Positions 5,959 through 7,881 of a stretch of DNA of 7,881 bases are shown piece by piece (the stretch's first letter is position 1; each line of letters opens with the position of its first letter). The notes below the pieces were generated by a model. The model was not told the DNA's origin. It searched no databases and saw nothing but the letters and a program-made list of their open reading frames with translations. The DNA is taken from contig JAHWYE010000060.1 in the NCBI GenBank assembly GCA_020028195.1, forward strand, positions 1-7,881. The letters are read 5' to 3'. The translations under genes and the position numbers were made by a program. The stretch comes from Nitrospirota bacterium (GTDB lineage Bacteria > Nitrospirota > Nitrospiria > Nitrospirales > Nitrospiraceae).

Positions 5959-7113
5959 TCACGACTTGAACGCCAGCTTCAATAGAAGGGGAGAGACGAA
6001 CGTCGTAAGCACCACCACGAGCAGGATGGCTCCATACTCTCCTCCGGCAATAATCCCGTGGGAAAGACCCACGCCGGCAAAGATTAGGCCGACCTCTCCG
6101 CGCGGGAGCATGCCAATCCCAACGGCCCAGCGACTGACCTGCTTGTCGATAACTCCGAATCCGGCCGCCAGTTTCCCCATGATGGCGACCACCGTGAGCG
6201 AGCTGGCGAGCAATAGAACTGGCCAGTTCTGCGGCTTGAACGGATTGAGAAGGCTCAGGTCCACGGCCGCTCCGATCAGGACGAAGAAGATGGGCACGAA
6301 CACGTCATTGACCGGTTTGATCCGCTCCTCAATATGGGACTGGTGCTCCGTCCGCGCGAGCAGAAGGCCAGCGGCAAAGGCGCCGACTAGCGGCGCGATG
6401 TGCAGCGTGTCTGCCACGTAGCCGAGCAGCAACGCTAGAGTGACGGCCGCGACGACAAGGCGGCCTCGGGTATGCATGCGGTTGACGAGCGCGGCGAACA
6501 GGTGCGTGTACTGGATGCCGACGAGAATGGCCGCGCCGAGGAATAGGATCGCGAGCCCAGCAGTCCTGCCGACTTCCAGCCAAGACACAGTGCCCGACGC
6601 TGCCAACCCAACAATCGTCGACAAGGTCACAAGCCCCAGAATGTCGTCAAGCACCGCGGCGCCCAAAATAATGTTGCCTTCGGCCGTCTTCAGTTTCCCA
6701 AGGTCAGAGAGCACCCGAGCAGAGATCGCCACGCTGGTAGCCGTCAGGGTGGCGCCGACGAAGATGGCCTGGATCGCGGTCATGTGCAGGGCGATGGCCA
6801 GCCCATAGCCCAGCACGAAGGGGGTCACGACCCCGATCGTCGCGACAGCCGCCGCCGACCAGCCCACCTTCAGGAACGAGTGCAGATCCGCTTCGAGCCC
6901 GACCTCGAACAGGAGCAGCATGACGCCGATCTCGCCGAGTAATTTGAGCGTCTCGGTCGGTTCCACCCACCCCAGCACGCTGCTTCCGACCAGCACGCCG
7001 GCCAGCAGTTCACCCAGCACCGGCGACTGCCCAATGCGGGCCGCAAGTTCCCCCATCACCCGCGCGCAGACATAAATGGTGATCAGGCTCCAAAGGAAAT
7101 CCTTCAACTCCAT
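5959..7113 (-). CDS. CPA2-family monovalent cation/proton antiporter, NapA-like
   Basis: An inner-membrane exchanger of Na+ or K+ for H+ (Na_H_Exchanger fold) with about 12-13 hydrophobic segments in 384 residues. GATLTATSVAISARVLSDLGKL (120-141) and GAAVLDDILGL (151-161) strongly resemble Thermus thermophilus NapA. Asp156-Asp157 correspond to the ion-binding aspartate pair of electrogenic antiporters. Lys314 in MGKLAAGFG may be the membrane lysine seen in NapA, and MLPRGEVGLI (335-344) is a typical CPA2 motif. The chain ends soon after the last helix, with no TrkA-N or other regulatory domain, unlike KefB/KefC. ATG 7113 has GGGAG at 7118-7122 four bases upstream; an in-frame GTG at 7140 is an alternative with a weaker site. 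It lies downstream of the MPG phosphatase gene in the same direction, so co-transcription is likely. Family call firm; ion preference is inferred. Confidence 0.9.
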   Translation of the reverse strand: MELKDFLWSLITIYVCARVMGELAARIGQSPVLGELLAGVLVGSSVLGWVEPTETLKLLGEIGVMLLLFEVGLEADLHSFLKVGWSAAAVATIGVVTPFVLGYGLAIALHMTAIQAIFVGATLTATSVAISARVLSDLGKLKTAEGNIILGAAVLDDILGLVTLSTIVGLAASGTVSWLEVGRTAGLAILFLGAAILVGIQYTHLFAALVNRMHTRGRLVVAAVTLALLLGYVADTLHIAPLVGAFAAGLLLARTEHQSHIEERIKPVNDVFVPIFFVLIGAAVDLSLLNPFKPQNWPVLLLASSLTVVAIMGKLAAGFGVIDKQVSRWAVGIGMLPRGEVGLIFAGVGLSHGIIAGGEYGAILLVVVLTTFVSPLLLKLAFKS

Positions 7114-7117
7114 GTCA

Positions 7118-7122
7118 CTCCC
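7118..7122 (-). promoter_or_regulatory. Shine-Dalgarno GGGAG for the antiporter ATG 7113
   Basis: GGGAG sits four bases before ATG 7113 on the minus strand. It favours the internal ATG over GTG 7140, which would add nine polar residues before the first membrane helix. Confidence 0.5.
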
Positions 7123-7172
7123 AGCCTCCGTTCTATGCACACCTGGAGGATCATCAGCCTCTCAATGGGATG

Positions 7173-7197
7173 GCCGTGCCGCTCCGCCCGGCACAGC
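7173..7197 (-). other. GC-rich stem-loop between the phosphatase and antiporter genes
   Basis: GTGCCG (7176-7181) and CGGCAC (7189-7194) form a perfect 6-bp stem with a seven-base loop. It extends by two pairs (7173-7174 with 7196-7197) past one mismatch. It lies just after the phosphatase stop on the minus strand. No U-run follows, so it may be an RNA stability or partial-termination element, or chance in GC-rich DNA. Confidence 0.35.
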
Positions 7198-7199
7198 GG

Positions 7200-7881
7200 T
7201 TAGGCGCGACTCAAGAAGTCAAGGACCGCCTGGTTCCAGCCGACCGGTCCGATACCCGACGCTCGGATCAGATTGGCAAGCTTAACGTCGGGATCGTATG
7301 AGCCATCGGGCTTTTGCACCAGAATGGGACAATCCACTTCAGCCAGCATGGGCAGGTCGTTGAGACTGTCACCAATGCCGACGGTCATGAATTGGCCATT
7401 CCATTGGCGGCGGTAGCAGTTCGTGAGTAGCCGGCAGGCCAGCCCTTTATCGCACTCCCCAAGCAGATGATAAAAGCGTCCCCCCCTAGTGCAGCGAAGC
7501 CCCCGCGCATTGATCTGACGTCGTACCTCTTCCACCACCGTGGCGGGACCTTCGATCACAAAGGGTTCGTCATACTCCCGCTGCTTGGCCAGGAGCGCGT
7601 CAGGCTGGCTGAGCCCGGTCCTCTCGGCGATTTCTTCCACCGACATATCCCCGAATCCTCTCAGGGGAAACCCGGATCTTTGCTCAATCTCCTTCAGTGC
7701 GGTGCGCAGCTCGGCGTAGGGCGTCCCGATTTCGATCACATGATAGGGACCGCGCAGCGCAGCTTCCTCCAGCGGGAAATCGAAGAGCCCTTTCGGAATA
7801 AAGAGCCCCCCACCGTTCTCGACAATGAAGGGCTGGCGATGATTCAAGCGGAATCGGATCGGCTCGACCTCGGCCCGTGTT
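7200..7881 (-). CDS. mpgP: Mannosyl-3-phosphoglycerate phosphatase family (N-terminus beyond window)
   Basis: A HAD type IIB phosphatase. Family members convert mannosyl-3-phosphoglycerate to the compatible solute mannosylglycerate; some, such as YedP-like proteins, act on related sugar-phosphoglycerates. About 227 residues are visible and the frame is open at the window edge. The first visible residues, TRAEVEPIR, are the family's segment after the motif II region, leading into PFIVENGGGLFIP. So the motif I DxD, the start and about 45 residues are missing from view. DKG (about 7443-7451) carries the motif III lysine, and GDSLNDLPML (about 7344-7373) is motif IV. The TTG at 7847 is an internal leucine codon, not a start. 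It ends with TAA 87 bases before the antiporter ATG and probably heads an operon. The matching synthase is not in view and may lie upstream. The symbol assumes the mannosyl rather than the glucosyl substrate. Confidence 0.8.
   Translation of the reverse strand, partial: TRAEVEPIRFRLNHRQPFIVENGGGLFIPKGLFDFPLEEAALRGPYHVIEIGTPYAELRTALKEIEQRSGFPLRGFGDMSVEEIAERTGLSQPDALLAKQREYDEPFVIEGPATVVEEVRRQINARGLRCTRGGRFYHLLGECDKGLACRLLTNCYRRQWNGQFMTVGIGDSLNDLPMLAEVDCPILVQKPDGSYDPDVKLANLIRASGIGPVGWNQAVLDFLSRA

Overview
The window is GC-rich bacterial chromosome, coding on nearly every base, with no phage, insertion-sequence or CRISPR content. The organism is probably a Nitrospira-like member of Nitrospirota. 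This rests on my memory of the small double-CXXC protein and the secreted TPR protein type, so it is inference; no rRNA or marker gene is present to confirm it.

Region 1 (1-1369, plus strand) holds small accessory genes. It starts inside an MFS exporter, of which only the last four or so membrane helices are present. Next comes a YtxH-type membrane-anchored stress protein with an internal 29-residue tandem duplication. A double-CXXC zinc-ribbon protein follows, starting on the stop codon of the YtxH gene but broken by a frameshift. The last gene is a secreted TPR protein that stops after little more than one repeat. Two damaged genes in a row suggest decay, or base-calling errors in the assembly.

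Region 2 (about 1440-5923, plus strand) is a carbohydrate and compatible-solute block. otsA and otsB overlap by ATGA and encode the two-step route from UDP-glucose plus glucose-6-phosphate to trehalose. After a 190-base gap with a candidate promoter and an inverted repeat comes glgB, the glycogen branching enzyme. otsA probably starts at a GTG at 1484, behind a strong Shine-Dalgarno. That site lies against a GC-rich stem-loop and inside a 42-base tandem duplication.

Region 3 (5959-7881, minus strand) runs toward glgB. It encodes a NapA-like CPA2 cation/proton antiporter and, upstream of it, a mannosyl-3-phosphoglycerate phosphatase cut off by the window edge.

Taken together, trehalose synthesis, glycogen branching, monovalent cation/proton exchange and a phosphatase of the mannosylglycerate pathway look like an osmotic, ionic and energy-storage stress locus. 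Each enzyme belongs to a known family. The least explained material is the leader and duplicated N-terminus of otsA and the degraded stretch from 784 to 1400. I saw no clear new multi-gene system.
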